64,000 nucleotides of DNA from Pedobacter cryoconitis (GCF_014207135.1 NZ_JACHCC010000005.1:310001-374000); one strand, 5' to 3'; counted from the first letter of the stretch, positions 7,858-17,516 are shown. The notes: generated from the sequence alone by a model not told the origin. A program made the numbers and translations.

Positions 7858-7877
7858 ATTATAGCATGGCCCTTTTT
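7846..7877 (+). terminator. Terminator overlapping the end of the 602-residue gene
   Basis: GCCATGCT (7846-7853) pairs with AGCATGGC (7863-7870) and is followed by CCTTTTT. The stem contains the stop codon of the upstream gene. Confidence 0.65.
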
Positions 7878-7890
7878 ATAGTTTAACCTA

Positions 7891-8502
7891 TTATTTCAAC
7901 TTTGCCTGGATAGCTTTTGCTTTTTCATAGTGCCCGGTAATAATAGGCAGCATTTTTTTAGCAAAATCGCTTACTTCCTTTGTTTGAGAAAGCGCAGCTG
8001 ATTTGAACAAGGTGATCGTTTTATCATGATCGGTAACCATCATATCTATATAATGATGATCAAAAGCAGTACCGGTCATCGTTTTCATCATATCCATATG
8101 TGCTTTATCTTCGGCAGGAAATGCTGTCGGCAGGATAATTTTAGCATTGGATGCCAATGTTTTAAGTTCCGCATTAGCTTTAGAATGGTCTTTTACCATT
8201 TCTTCAGCAAAAGCTTTGACATCAGGGTTTGAAGATTTTTGGGCAATCTGTCCTAAATCAACCTCCATCATACCACCAAGAGCAGCGGTTTTCATAAATG
8301 TAGCTTCATCTCCATCAACCTTTGACTGATTAGTCGGATCGGCAGGAGTTGTCCCGCTCATTTTGGAGCTCATTTTAGAGGTATCTTTACTCGCTCCGAC
8401 TGCAGTAGAATCATCTTTTACAGCCCTGCTTTCAGGACTATGGCAAGCCTGTATACTACAGGCACCAATTACTAACAGGCCAAATAAACTTAATTTTTTC
8501 AT
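7891..8502 (-). CDS. DUF4142 domain lipoprotein
   Basis: 203 residues from the ATG at 8502; the longer frame to 8544 adds 14 residues ahead of an evident lipoprotein signal (MKKLSLFGLLVIGAC). Cys14 or Cys19 would be the lipidated residue. After a Ser/Thr/Lys-rich linker comes a four-helix ferritin-like DUF4142 domain (about 65-200) with the typical spacing of VDLGQIAQKSS, AEEMVKDHSKAN, FDHHYIDMMVTDHDK and AKKMLPIITGHYE. The function of the family is unknown; the conserved His and Asp residues suggest metal binding. It is probably a periplasmic or outer-membrane-anchored lipoprotein. It is convergent with the 602-residue gene and divergent from the DUF2911 gene. Confidence 0.85.
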   Translation of the reverse strand: MKKLSLFGLLVIGACSIQACHSPESRAVKDDSTAVGASKDTSKMSSKMSGTTPADPTNQSKVDGDEATFMKTAALGGMMEVDLGQIAQKSSNPDVKAFAEEMVKDHSKANAELKTLASNAKIILPTAFPAEDKAHMDMMKTMTGTAFDHHYIDMMVTDHDKTITLFKSAALSQTKEVSDFAKKMLPIITGHYEKAKAIQAKLK

Positions 8503-8742
8503 CGTCTTGTTTTGTTTTTGTGAATGCTGCATACACTGCAACAAATGAAAGAAAGGAAAAGGACTCCTTTTTTTTCTGTTTATAGTTAATTCTTAAACAG
8601 TTAACTATGAAAAATGTTTTTAGCAGAAATCAAAACATAAGCGTATTTTCGTCTAAACAAAACTTATTGTCATGAAACCTGTGTTAGCTCTCCATCTCCA
8701 AACAAGCTCAGGCAGGCTCTATAACCAAAAAAATATAATCCG

Positions 8743-9594
8743 ATGAAAACACTATTCAAAACTTCTTTGCTGCTTTTACTAGCGGTAAGTTTAAATGCAG
8801 ACCTCAAGGCACAGGGCATCAATATGCCACAACCAAGCTCAGGTCAGACTGTCATCCAGGATTTCGGTCTTGGTAAAATTACGGTGAAATACTCCCGTCC
8901 AAATACTAAAGGACGTAGGGTATTTGGCGAACTGGAGCCTTATGGAGCAGTATGGCGTACAGGTGCTAACAGTGCAACTACAATCAGCTTCACTGAAGAT
9001 GTAAAAATGGAAGGACAGAATGTTCCAGCTGGTGAATATGCTTTATTCACTATTCCAGGTAAAACAGAATGGACAATCATCCTGAACAAAACTACTAAAC
9101 AATGGGGAGCTTATGATTACAAGGAAGCTGATGATTTCTTAAGGTTTAAAGTTAAGGCTTCTGCTTTAAAAGATAAAGCAGAAACTTTCACTATTGGATT
9201 TACCAATGTTTTCCCAACGAAAGCAACCCTGCAATTAACCTGGGATAATACTTTAGTAGCCATAAATCTGGAAACTGATATTGACGCTAAAGTAATGGCA
9301 AGCATTGATGAGGCTATGAAAGGAGATAAAAAACCCTATTTCCAGGCAGCAACGTATTACTATGAGAATGGAAAAGACCTGAACAAAGCTTTAGAATGGA
9401 TGAACGCTGCAGATGCAGGAAGTGATGGTAAAGGACCATGGTTTAAACTTTGGAAAGGCCGTGTTCAACTTAAAATGGGAGATAAAAAAGGTGCTGCAGA
9501 AAGTGCAGCAGCCGGAATTAAAATAGCTACTGAAATTAAAAACCCGGAGTATATCCGTTTAAATACCCAATTATTGGCTGAAGCGAAGAAATAG
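8743..9594 (+). CDS. DUF2911 domain secreted protein
   Basis: 283 residues with a signal peptide (MKTLFKTSLLLLLAVSLNADLKAQG). The DUF2911 region (about 28-170) contains the usual KITVKYSRPNTKGRRVFGEL, WRTGANSATTISF and GEYALFTIPG stretches (each short of 20 residues). The last about 90 residues are helical and resemble tetratricopeptide repeats (YYYENGKDLNKALEWMNAA). The function is unknown; the protein is periplasmic or surface-exposed. It is a single-gene unit with a strong terminator 18 bases after the stop. No operon partner. Confidence 0.88.
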   Translation: MKTLFKTSLLLLLAVSLNADLKAQGINMPQPSSGQTVIQDFGLGKITVKYSRPNTKGRRVFGELEPYGAVWRTGANSATTISFTEDVKMEGQNVPAGEYALFTIPGKTEWTIILNKTTKQWGAYDYKEADDFLRFKVKASALKDKAETFTIGFTNVFPTKATLQLTWDNTLVAINLETDIDAKVMASIDEAMKGDKKPYFQAATYYYENGKDLNKALEWMNAADAGSDGKGPWFKLWKGRVQLKMGDKKGAAESAAAGIKIATEIKNPEYIRLNTQLLAEAKK

Positions 9595-9611
9595 GTTAGA
9601 AAAATATCATT

Positions 9612-9648
9612 AGCATGTCTTAAATTAACTTTTAAGACATGCTTTTTT
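9612..9648 (+). terminator. Rho-independent terminator after DUF2911 gene
   Basis: AGCATGTCTTAAA pairs with TTTAAGACATGCT around a short loop, followed by a T-rich run (9643-9648). Confidence 0.85.
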
Positions 9649-9815
9649 ATGCAGCCAATCACCCTTAAACCTTATTTAAAGGCAGGTGATCAGTATAGGT
9701 TTAACCTGATTATAAGCTTATTAATTTCCTGTTAAGGCATGTTAATATTTTTTTAAAAATTAAGTAAACAAAAGGAATGATTTATGTAGTATATTAAGTA
9801 CCGATCATCTAGTTT

Positions 9816-11888
9816 ATGCTTTGTCAATTTACTGTCTATAATAAGGGACTATACGGATGTATTGCATCAGTGATATTTGTAATTTATGTCCTGTTTCTGA
9901 CCTCTTGCAACAAGCCAGTTCCCGAATCCCGTCCTAATCATGAAGCTCATTTCGATACTGTAATTAATCAGGCTTCTACTTATATTGGAGATGGTCAGTA
10001 TAAACGGGCCGAAACCTACCTGGACTCTGCCTATAAAGCCTTCCCGAAACCCGGAATTAATGATATCTACAGAAAATATGATAATCTCATTAACATATAT
10101 CTGCATAATGATTTCAATCCTGATCAGGCCAGATCTTATACGGACAGCATTTTTCTGCTCCTGAAAGACAAGGAAATCACTTACAAAAATGAATATGCTA
10201 ATGGCCTCTTCTTTCTGGGTGAGGTTTTAATGGCCGAGAAAAGATATACTGAAGCATTTAAGATCTACTATGACGGCAAATCTTTTGCAAAGAAAAACCT
10301 GGAAGACTGTGCACTTTCCGTATTTAGTAATAAATTGGGTATGGTCAGGTTTAGCCAGGAACAATATCAGAAGGCTATTCCCTATTTCAAAGAGGCAATT
10401 CACGAAAACAAAGACTGTAAAGCCAGCAGTGGTTTTAATTATCTGTTTATTTTCCCGCAAACCTATCTCAACACGATTGCCATGTGTTTTGAACGTTCAG
10501 GTCAGCCAGATAGCGCCATTATTTACTATGACAAGGCATTGCAACTGATTTCCAGCAAAAAAGACCTTTTCCCTGACAGGCAGGATTTTATTTCCGCTGC
10601 AAATGGTGTAGTACTTGGAAACCTTGGTGGTATTTATGCCAAACATAACAATTATGAACAGGCCGAAAAATATCTGAAACAAAGTATAGCAATCAATGAC
10701 CGTCCCGGATATGAAATCCGGGATGCGCAAACGGCCAAATATAAATTGATTGAACTCTATCTGGGTCACTCCAATTTTAAAGCAGCAGGTAAACTACTGG
10801 ATGAAATGGAATCCTACTTATCCACAACACAAGGGATGAGTCTGCGGAATACAAATATCAGGTTGAAGTGGGCCAGATTTAAATATGAATACTATAATGG
10901 GCAAAACCAACCCATGAAAGCTTATCCTTATTTACAACGCTATAACCAGAGCCGGGATTCTATTTATAAGGTTGATAAAGAACTGAGAAATTTCGACATA
11001 GACCAGGCCTTCAGGGATACTGAACAGAAATACAACATGGCCCTGCTGAATAAGGATAACCAGCTCAAAACCGTTTACCTGGCTGCCGCTATCTTCTGTA
11101 TGTTTATGATCATAGTTATTCTTTTCTTCATCTGGCATAATCTCAAAAGAACGAGAAAGATCAATAAACAGATCAGCGAGCAGAATATCAATATGCAGAG
11201 GACACTTGACTCACTGGAACAAAGTCAGGAAGAGAATTTCCGGATGATGATGATTGTTGCGCATGACCTGCGGAATCCAATTGGAAATATCACTTCGATA
11301 GCCGATTTAATGCTGAAAGAAGATGATCGTTCAAAAGATGATCTGGAAATGCTGGGTATGATTAAAACCTCGGGGCAAAATTCGCTGCACCTGGTTAATG
11401 ATCTGCTTAAAGCGAATAATGAAGTTGAAAAACTGCAAAAAGAGCCTGTAGATCTATACATCCTTTTGAATTACTGTGTGAACCTGCTCCGTCATAAGGC
11501 TGAAGAGAAAAACCAGCAATTGATTTTGCATGCCGTACATGTAGTTATTCCACTGCACACAGAGAAGATGTGGCGCGTAATGAGTAACCTGATCGGCAAT
11601 GCGATTAAGTTCAGCCCGGAATCAGCAATAATCACCATAAAAATGAGGAAAAGAGTCCGGACAGTATTAATAGCTGTAGAAGATCATGGAATAGGAATAC
11701 CTGCTGATATCAAACATAAAATCTTCGATATGTTCAGTCAGGCCAAAAGATCTGGTACTGCCGGAGAACAGCCTTTTGGAATTGGTCTTGCCATCTCAAA
11801 ACAGATTATCGAATCTCATGGAGGTAAGATCTGGGTTGAAAGTGAGGCTAATCAGGGATCAGTTTTCTATGTTGAGTTTCCGCTTTAA
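9816..11888 (+). CDS. TPR-containing sensor histidine kinase
   Basis: 690 residues. The N-terminus is a hydrophobic signal (about 12-32) ending in FLTSC, either a lipoprotein signal or an uncleaved anchor. A periplasmic array of tetratricopeptide repeats follows (about 45-400, for example YQKAIPYFKEAIHE and NYEQAEKYLKQSIAIN), then one membrane span (about 425-445), a coiled coil, HisKA (MMMIVAHDLRNPIGNI) and an ATPase domain (NLIGNAIKFS, DHGIGIPAD, FGIGLAISKQI). TPR kinases are common in Bacteroidota. No response regulator lies next to it, so it is an orphan kinase. Its 3' end overlaps the convergent symporter gene by 30 bases. ATG at 9816 is the first possible start. Confidence 0.88.
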   Translation: MLCQFTVYNKGLYGCIASVIFVIYVLFLTSCNKPVPESRPNHEAHFDTVINQASTYIGDGQYKRAETYLDSAYKAFPKPGINDIYRKYDNLINIYLHNDFNPDQARSYTDSIFLLLKDKEITYKNEYANGLFFLGEVLMAEKRYTEAFKIYYDGKSFAKKNLEDCALSVFSNKLGMVRFSQEQYQKAIPYFKEAIHENKDCKASSGFNYLFIFPQTYLNTIAMCFERSGQPDSAIIYYDKALQLISSKKDLFPDRQDFISAANGVVLGNLGGIYAKHNNYEQAEKYLKQSIAINDRPGYEIRDAQTAKYKLIELYLGHSNFKAAGKLLDEMESYLSTTQGMSLRNTNIRLKWARFKYEYYNGQNQPMKAYPYLQRYNQSRDSIYKVDKELRNFDIDQAFRDTEQKYNMALLNKDNQLKTVYLAAAIFCMFMIIVILFFIWHNLKRTRKINKQISEQNINMQRTLDSLEQSQEENFRMMMIVAHDLRNPIGNITSIADLMLKEDDRSKDDLEMLGMIKTSGQNSLHLVNDLLKANNEVEKLQKEPVDLYILLNYCVNLLRHKAEEKNQQLILHAVHVVIPLHTEKMWRVMSNLIGNAIKFSPESAIITIKMRKRVRTVLIAVEDHGIGIPADIKHKIFDMFSQAKRSGTAGEQPFGIGLAISKQIIESHGGKIWVESEANQGSVFYVEFPL

Positions 11889-13562
11889 TAATAAGCCCTG
11901 AAACAGTAAAGAAAGTAATACAACCAGCAAACAGCCTATCAGATTAAGCCATAAATAAGCAACGACCTTCTGATAACCACAGATACAAACCACCGCCTCA
12001 GTCAGGATCGCCGCGTAAAATACGGCCCTGCCATTTACATGTTTCAGATAAAAAGCAACCAGGAATACCCCCAGGATCGTTCCATAAATATAAGATCCCA
12101 GAATGTTTACCGCCTCGATCAGATTTCCGATTTTACTGGCATATAAAGCCATTGCGATACAGACCAGTCCCCAGATCACCGTTGACCATCTGGATGCCTT
12201 TAAATAGTTTTCTTCGGTCGCATCTTTATTGATCAGTCGTTTATAAATATCGATTACACTGGTAGAAGCCAGAGAATTTAAAGCGCTTGCTGTAGATCCC
12301 ATAGAAGCCAGGAAAATAATAGCGATTAACAAGCCGATCAACCCTTTAGGCAAATATTTTGTCACGAAACTCAGGAATATATAATTGTTATCATTGACAT
12401 CAGCATGAGGGTCGTTTTCAAGCATCAGACTCTTCACCTTTTCCCGTACTGATTTACTTTGCTCATCAGCTTGTTTAAGTGCTATCCGCTGCTGATCAAT
12501 AGCTGGTTTATCCTGGCGGTCCAAAGCTGCATTCAGCTTGTTGACCTCAACCTGTTTTTCTTCAAAGGCTTTCTGGTAGTCTTTTTTAAGCTGGTTCAGC
12601 TGTGGATTGTAAGTACTTTTCTCGAGTTTATTGAGTTCGAAGCTATTGAAGAAAACCGGTGGTTTATTATACTGGTAAAAAGTAAAAACCAGTACTCCGA
12701 TCAGCAGGATTAAAAACTGCATAGGTATCTTCACCAGCCCGTTCATCAATAAACCCAAACGGCTCTGACCAACAGAAGCACCTGTCAGATATCGGCCCAC
12801 CTGACTCTGGTCAGTTCCAAAATAGGATAACTGGAGAAAGAAACCACCTATTAACCCGCTCCAAACCGTATAGGGATTATTCCAGTCAAATTTGAAATCA
12901 ATCGCATTGGTACGCCCCATCTTACCCGCAATACTAATTGCTTTACTGAACCCTACATCACCCGGAAGTAAATGAACAACCATTATCCCCGCAGCAAACA
13001 GTCCGCAGAAGATAATACTCATCTGTAGCATCTGTGTATAGGAAACAGCTTTAGTTCCTCCATAAACCGTATAGGCGACCACAATTCCGCCGATCACCAG
13101 TGTGGTATAAGTCGTGTTGATATCCAGTATAGTGGATAAAATAATAGAAGGTGCATAAATCGTAATCCCGGTAGACAGACCTCTTTGTATTAAAAACAGA
13201 AAAGCTGTTAATGCCCGTGTTTTCAGATCGAAACGCTGCTCGAGGTATTCGTATGCGGTATATACTTTTAACCGGTGAAAAATGGGCACAAAGGTGACAC
13301 ACAGTACGATCATCGCCAGTGGTAAACCAAAGTAAAACTGCACAAAACTCATTCCCGAAGAGTAAGCTAATCCGGGAGCTGACAAGAAAGTGATTGCACT
13401 GGCCTGGGTAGCCATCACCGAAAGGCAGACACTATACCAGGGAAGAGAACGGTTCCCCAGCAGATATCCATCGATATTTTTCGCACCCCGGCTCTTATAA
13501 ATGCCATAGGTAACAATTACAATCAGCGTAAAAATTAAAACACCCCAGTCAATATAACTCAT
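11859..13562 (-). CDS. Sodium:solute symporter (SSS family)
   Basis: 567 residues with about 13 membrane segments. SSS features include YLLGNRSLPWYSVCLSVMAT at the N-terminus and FLASMGSTASALNSLAS near residue 415, the sodium-binding helix. A hydrophilic coiled-coil insertion (about 325-380, rich in Lys, Glu and Gln) sits between two spans, as in several Bacteroidota members. The substrate cannot be told from sequence; sialic acid, sugars or amino sugars are possible. It is the third cistron after a PIG-L deacetylase and a 43-residue membrane protein, with 1- and 4-base overlaps. The context suggests uptake of a deacetylated sugar. Confidence 0.9.
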   Translation of the reverse strand: MSYIDWGVLIFTLIVIVTYGIYKSRGAKNIDGYLLGNRSLPWYSVCLSVMATQASAITFLSAPGLAYSSGMSFVQFYFGLPLAMIVLCVTFVPIFHRLKVYTAYEYLEQRFDLKTRALTAFLFLIQRGLSTGITIYAPSIILSTILDINTTYTTLVIGGIVVAYTVYGGTKAVSYTQMLQMSIIFCGLFAAGIMVVHLLPGDVGFSKAISIAGKMGRTNAIDFKFDWNNPYTVWSGLIGGFFLQLSYFGTDQSQVGRYLTGASVGQSRLGLLMNGLVKIPMQFLILLIGVLVFTFYQYNKPPVFFNSFELNKLEKSTYNPQLNQLKKDYQKAFEEKQVEVNKLNAALDRQDKPAIDQQRIALKQADEQSKSVREKVKSLMLENDPHADVNDNNYIFLSFVTKYLPKGLIGLLIAIIFLASMGSTASALNSLASTSVIDIYKRLINKDATEENYLKASRWSTVIWGLVCIAMALYASKIGNLIEAVNILGSYIYGTILGVFLVAFYLKHVNGRAVFYAAILTEAVVCICGYQKVVAYLWLNLIGCLLVVLLSLLFQGLLLKRKLNIEN

Positions 13563-13690
13563 TCAAAATATTGGGTAAACAGGTAAAAAATCAGGATCAG
13601 GAAAACCAGCCAGCCGGCCAGCAACCAGTAAAACTGAGTCCAGCTTTTGACAAAGGGAGGCAGATCCTGTCCGCGTTTCGGAGATTCCAT
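13559..13690 (-). CDS. 43-residue membrane protein coupled to symporter and PIG-L gene
   Basis: ATG at 13690-13688, TGA at 13561-13559. The peptide has a hydrophilic start (MESPKRGQDLPPFVKSW) and one membrane span (WLLAGWLVFLILIFYLF). Its ATG shares a base with the TAA of the PIG-L gene, and its TGA overlaps the symporter ATG (ATGA), so translation of the three is coupled. It may be a small accessory subunit of the symporter; that is inferred from coupling and topology only. Confidence 0.72.
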   Translation of the reverse strand: MESPKRGQDLPPFVKSWTQFYWLLAGWLVFLILIFYLFTQYFE

Positions 13691-16131
13691 TACCTGGTTG
13701 TGTTTTTAGAGATCAGGTTTACAAATAATCTGTAAGCACCGGCAACACCGGCAGGCAGCTCTCTGAAAAAGGCCAGGGAAGTATATACGAACTTACCTTT
13801 TCCATAATCAGTAACCAGCAACGATCCGTTACCAGCTGGTTCTCCCGTATCGTTCATTTGTAAAACTGGTGTATAATGTGAATCTATCGCAGTAGCAAAA
13901 TATAAACCACGTTCCTGTATCCAGCCATCGAAATCTTTGCTGGTAATCTTATTCGGAAAATTTAATGCAGGGTCATCAGGCTTCAGAAAAGTAACCTTTG
14001 CATCTTCTTCTGTTACCCGGTCACGGCTAAGCTGGAAAGGATAAGGACCTATATCAGTAATTTTTAAAGGCGCATTGACATTATACTGGACTAATAAAAC
14101 ACCTCCATTTTTAACATAACTCATCAGCTTAGGCTGCATCAGTGCTATCTTTTCGTTAATGTTATATAAACGCACACCTGTAATGATCGCATCATAACCA
14201 GACAGTTCATTATTGATCACCTGGTTTTCCGTCAGCCTGGTCACCTGGTAACCAATCTGAGTCAGTGATTCAGGGATCAGGTCGCCAGCACCAGCTATAT
14301 AACCAATTTTCTTCCCTGCAAACTTCAGATCAGCTTTCTCTACTCTTGCTTCTGCCAGCGGGAATAAGGTTTGTACCGGGATATGATCATAGCCGATTAC
14401 CTTCAACCCTTTGCGGTAAGTTTGTCCTTCTACATTAATGGCTAAAGAAAACTGGCCATCAGTTACATTTCCTGCTGGTGTAACTGTAAATTCAACGTTT
14501 TGCTCCTCCCCTTTTTGAGGAAGATCAATAGTCATATTTTCTGGGGATACTTTCCATCCGGCAGGGACTTCTGGCTGAAGTACCCCTTTCGAATTTGCTT
14601 TAAAGCTCTTCAGCTGTACGGTTATCTTTTTAGGGTTATTATTGGTAAAAACAAAAGAATGCTCTGCCAGTGTAATCGTAATAGGCGGCGCAATAACCAA
14701 TGGCTGGTATAATTCTCCTTTTACCGGATCAGTATGTTTATAGACCAAAGGACGGGTAACTGTTATGGCCTGATCACCAAATAAGACCTTGAGTACACCT
14801 GCATGCGGAGCCGGAGCTTCAGGCAAACCCAGGTAGGCTAAAGAATCAATGATATAAGTTCCTATCGGATGTTTTTTCTCCAGCCAGTAAGGTTGTGTAC
14901 TGCCTAATTGATTAGCAGCAATTTTTGTATGTTGTGCTAATAACTGATCCGGAATCAAAGATACCGGCTGACTGGCATTAACTGCCTGTAAGGAAATTTT
15001 GATCGGAAAGTCTTTTTTTACGCGTGATATCGCATTGATCGTAACCGGAATAGTATCATTGATGGCATAAGATGTCTCAGGAATTGTTGTTTCCAACCAT
15101 ATGCCAGCACAGGCGAGAATGAGTTCATCCAGCTGTTCATGTTTAAAAGACAGGTTTTTCACTTCTTCCTTCAATTGCAGTAAAGCAGGAATAGATTTTG
15201 AAGGATCTGCCGGATCATAACCGGTTATAATTGTATTCAGCAACTGTTGTGCTTTCTGCATTCCTTGAGTTCTGTCAAGGTTCAGGTTAATCCCATCAAA
15301 AAGGTCAGTTTTGGCTGTCTGACCACCGATCGGGCTAAAGAACTCTATGGCCGAACCACGTTGTTTAGCTGAGCCAAATCCCTGGCTCTTGTGATTAGAA
15401 CGGCTTTCAGCTGCAATTTCCCCGTAACCTTTGCCCAGTAGGGGATTAAAAACACCAACGTCAATTTTCAACTGATCGTCGGCTGTTGTATTGGTCGAAC
15501 CAAAATTGAAAGTATTCCAGACAATGCGTTTAGCCTGCCAGATTTTAACAAATTTAAGTTGTTCTGGGAAACGTGCCGGATCGGCAGCCGCGGTAAAAGC
15601 TTCTCTGGCCAGGATTGCTGAAGCAGAATGATGTCCGTGTCCTGCACGTGAATCTTCAGGAAAACGGGTAATAATCACATCCGGCTGAAACTTACGGATC
15701 ACCCAGACTACATCAGAAAGAATCTGTTCTTTATTCCATATTTTGAAACTCTCTGCTGGATTTTTTGAAAAACCGAAATCATTGGCCCTGGTAAAGAATT
15801 GTTCGGCCCCATCCATCCGCCTTGCGGCTAAAAGTTCCTGGGTACGGATCAGCCCCAATAATTCTCCTTGCTCAGTACCGATCAGGTTTTGTCCGCCATC
15901 GCCCCTGGTTAATGACAGATAACCAGTACGTACCTTCCTCTCTTTAGAGAGATAAGCCAATAAGCGGGTATTTTCATCATCAGGGTGTGCAGCAATGTAT
16001 AATACACTACCAGTTACATTCAAACTGGCTAGTCCCTGCCTGATTTCTGCAGCATTCAGTTCAGCTTGCTGAGCCTGAACAAAAAACGGAGCGAGGGAAA
16101 ATAAACAGAGGAAAGATAAACGACACTTCAT
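13690..16131 (-). CDS. Secreted PIG-L (LmbE) family deacetylase with C-terminal extension
   Basis: 813 residues with a signal peptide (cleavage near FFVQAQ, residue 21). The PIG-L/LmbE domain (about 35-280) has the zinc motif AHPDDE (His49, Asp51, Asp52) and a later histidine-rich GHGHHSAS segment. The family removes acetyl groups from N-acetylglucosamine-type substrates. The remaining 500 residues contain Ig-like beta sandwiches (about 360-580) and a ThuA-like or glutamine-amidotransferase-like end (about 600-810, YDAIITGVRLYN). It acts in the periplasm or outside the cell. It is the first gene of the three-gene operon with the small membrane protein and symporter, consistent with deacetylation and uptake of an amino sugar. 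Confidence 0.88.
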   Translation of the reverse strand: MKCRLSFLCLFSLAPFFVQAQQAELNAAEIRQGLASLNVTGSVLYIAAHPDDENTRLLAYLSKERKVRTGYLSLTRGDGGQNLIGTEQGELLGLIRTQELLAARRMDGAEQFFTRANDFGFSKNPAESFKIWNKEQILSDVVWVIRKFQPDVIITRFPEDSRAGHGHHSASAILAREAFTAAADPARFPEQLKFVKIWQAKRIVWNTFNFGSTNTTADDQLKIDVGVFNPLLGKGYGEIAAESRSNHKSQGFGSAKQRGSAIEFFSPIGGQTAKTDLFDGINLNLDRTQGMQKAQQLLNTIITGYDPADPSKSIPALLQLKEEVKNLSFKHEQLDELILACAGIWLETTIPETSYAINDTIPVTINAISRVKKDFPIKISLQAVNASQPVSLIPDQLLAQHTKIAANQLGSTQPYWLEKKHPIGTYIIDSLAYLGLPEAPAPHAGVLKVLFGDQAITVTRPLVYKHTDPVKGELYQPLVIAPPITITLAEHSFVFTNNNPKKITVQLKSFKANSKGVLQPEVPAGWKVSPENMTIDLPQKGEEQNVEFTVTPAGNVTDGQFSLAINVEGQTYRKGLKVIGYDHIPVQTLFPLAEARVEKADLKFAGKKIGYIAGAGDLIPESLTQIGYQVTRLTENQVINNELSGYDAIITGVRLYNINEKIALMQPKLMSYVKNGGVLLVQYNVNAPLKITDIGPYPFQLSRDRVTEEDAKVTFLKPDDPALNFPNKITSKDFDGWIQERGLYFATAIDSHYTPVLQMNDTGEPAGNGSLLVTDYGKGKFVYTSLAFFRELPAGVAGAYRLFVNLISKNTTR

Positions 16132-16224
16132 ACAGGGTTAGATCAATTGTCGAAAATAATTAAAAATCCCCCTCTATTATGTTTATTTAATAACAAATAT
16201 TGGTAACAATCCTGTAGTCAAGGA

Positions 16225-16824
16225 TTATAACAGGAGTTTACTGCTTACTTCTTTATCTATACTGATGAAACCAGGATATTTAATCAGGGTACCACCTACC
16301 ATAATACTTGGTCTGATTTTAAGAGTAACTAAACCTTTTCTTTCCTGACCATTGGCACTGCCACGTACGAAATCAGAGATTTCGGACATTACTTTTTGAT
16401 TAGAAATAAACTGGTATATATTCACATTCAAATCTACTGGTACCACTACCGATTGTCCCGCAGGAATACTTACCTGCTGATTGACAAAACCTGTTGCAAG
16501 TTCCTGTTTATTGATCAGTACTTTATATTCAAACTGGTTGATTGCAGCCAGGTTACCAGATGGATTATTAATTTCCATATTCAGTCTGGCATGAAAAGGG
16601 ACGTCTCTTCTCAGTAACCCAAAGGCTAATCCTGGTAGACTTGCCAGGTTAATCTCCTGATTATTCAATAATTTTTTAACGTCTGCCCCAGCGACTGAAA
16701 GGTTATCGGCAGAAACTATTTTATACTTACAACTTTCCAGGGCTTTGATTTGCTGTGCTTGTTTGTTTACACCACAACCCACCACTGTCATTACCGTCAG
16801 GCAAATCAATAATATTCTCTTCAT
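16225..16824 (-). CDS. LEA type 2-like lipoprotein
   Basis: 199 residues with a lipoprotein signal (MKRILLICLTVMTVVGC, Cys17). The rest is a beta-rich domain with HARLNMEINNPSGNLAAI and YKVLINKQELATGFV, typical of LEA14/WHy-like domains in Bacteroidota lipoproteins. The function is unknown; a periplasmic stress or envelope role is sometimes proposed. It lies 58 bases downstream of the DoxX gene on the same strand and may be co-transcribed with it. Not part of the PIG-L operon, from which it is separated by 93 bases. Confidence 0.7.
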   Translation of the reverse strand: MKRILLICLTVMTVVGCGVNKQAQQIKALESCKYKIVSADNLSVAGADVKKLLNNQEINLASLPGLAFGLLRRDVPFHARLNMEINNPSGNLAAINQFEYKVLINKQELATGFVNQQVSIPAGQSVVVPVDLNVNIYQFISNQKVMSEISDFVRGSANGQERKGLVTLKIRPSIMVGGTLIKYPGFISIDKEVSSKLLL

Positions 16825-16882
16825 TTTTATTTTTCTCTAGTAGTCTCCCCTTATAACGGTTTAATTCTGAATTATTGCCTTG

Positions 16883-17320
16883 CTACTTATATCTTCTTGA
16901 TCTGGCTACTTTACGACTGATCAGGCTGTCTATACTTATTTTTCCACCACCGGCGAAAAGTAGTACAATATAAGTCAGCAGGTAATGAATGGCTAGTTCT
17001 TGTTCTTTTAACCCATCATTTCCATGTGCGACAAAAATAGCAATCAGCATGGTGACAATTAAAGGAATAACAGCCAAACGCACCGAAAGACCCATTATCA
17101 GAAATACCGAGCAGATTACTTCTGCAAAAACAGCAAGAACAAGGGTAACAGTGTCACCCAAACCAATAGGGTTCATGAACTTGATCTCACCACCGGCAAA
17201 AAGCATATTCAATTTTGGAATTCCATGCGACAACATCAGCAAAGCGATAGCCAGACGTAGAACCAGAAGTACTATATCCAGCCCCCTATGATTGTAATTA
17301 GTGTTAAATAGTCTGTTCAT
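16883..17320 (-). CDS. DoxX family membrane protein
   Basis: 145 residues with four predicted membrane segments. Family features: LRLAIALLMLSHGIPKL near the N-terminus and FAEVICSVFLIMGLSVRLA in the middle. DoxX proteins are quinone-linked or thiol-redox membrane proteins, and the exact role of this one is unknown. The ATG at 17320 is well supported by the family start pattern. It is followed downstream by the LEA-type lipoprotein gene. It borders the AT-rich islet that begins at about 17330. Confidence 0.85.
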   Translation of the reverse strand: MNRLFNTNYNHRGLDIVLLVLRLAIALLMLSHGIPKLNMLFAGGEIKFMNPIGLGDTVTLVLAVFAEVICSVFLIMGLSVRLAVIPLIVTMLIAIFVAHGNDGLKEQELAIHYLLTYIVLLFAGGGKISIDSLISRKVARSRRYK

Positions 17321-17357
17321 TATTTAAAATCATGGTTAGAATCAAAAGTAAATGTAA

Positions 17358-17495
17358 CAATTTAAAATAAACTCTTGGAAAACCATCGAAGTTGAGGGCG
17401 GAGTAGGCCTCTATGATTTGGTTTTATTAACGGGGGGACTAATATGTCAAGCGTTTTATGACATTGGAAAATACGATGGTGCTCATTTGAAATAG
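17358..17495 (+). pseudogene. Remnant of a double-glycine leader peptide gene (5' end lost)
   Basis: An open frame of 45 codons runs from just after a stop at 17355 to TAG at 17493-17495. It has no ATG, GTG or TTG ahead of the leader end. It reads WKTIEVEGG, the end of a double-glycine leader, then a 30-residue hydrophobic Gly-rich core ending FYDIGKYDGAHLK. The ending resembles YNIGKSDGA in the small ORF at 17816-17971. The intact double-glycine peptide lies 55 bases downstream. The simplest reading is a decayed paralogue of a bacteriocin-like peptide gene. Alternatives are a non-canonical start or chance. Confidence 0.4.
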
Positions 17496-17497
17496 CA

Positions 17498-17516
17498 ATA
17501 CAATAGCTTATTGTAT
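17498..17516. promoter_or_regulatory. Perfect palindrome upstream of the double-glycine peptide
   Basis: ATACAATA-gct-TATTGTAT, two 8-bp arms with a 3-bp spacer, located 34 bases upstream of the ATG at 17551 and partly over the expected promoter. It could be an operator or a terminator-like hairpin without a clear T run. Confidence 0.4.

Noticed and set aside
9710..9746. TTAA repeats at about 10-11-bp spacing upstream of the TPR kinase gene
   Set aside because: Spacing is uneven, the TTTAA core is not kept, no response regulator is encoded nearby, and the DNA is very AT-rich.
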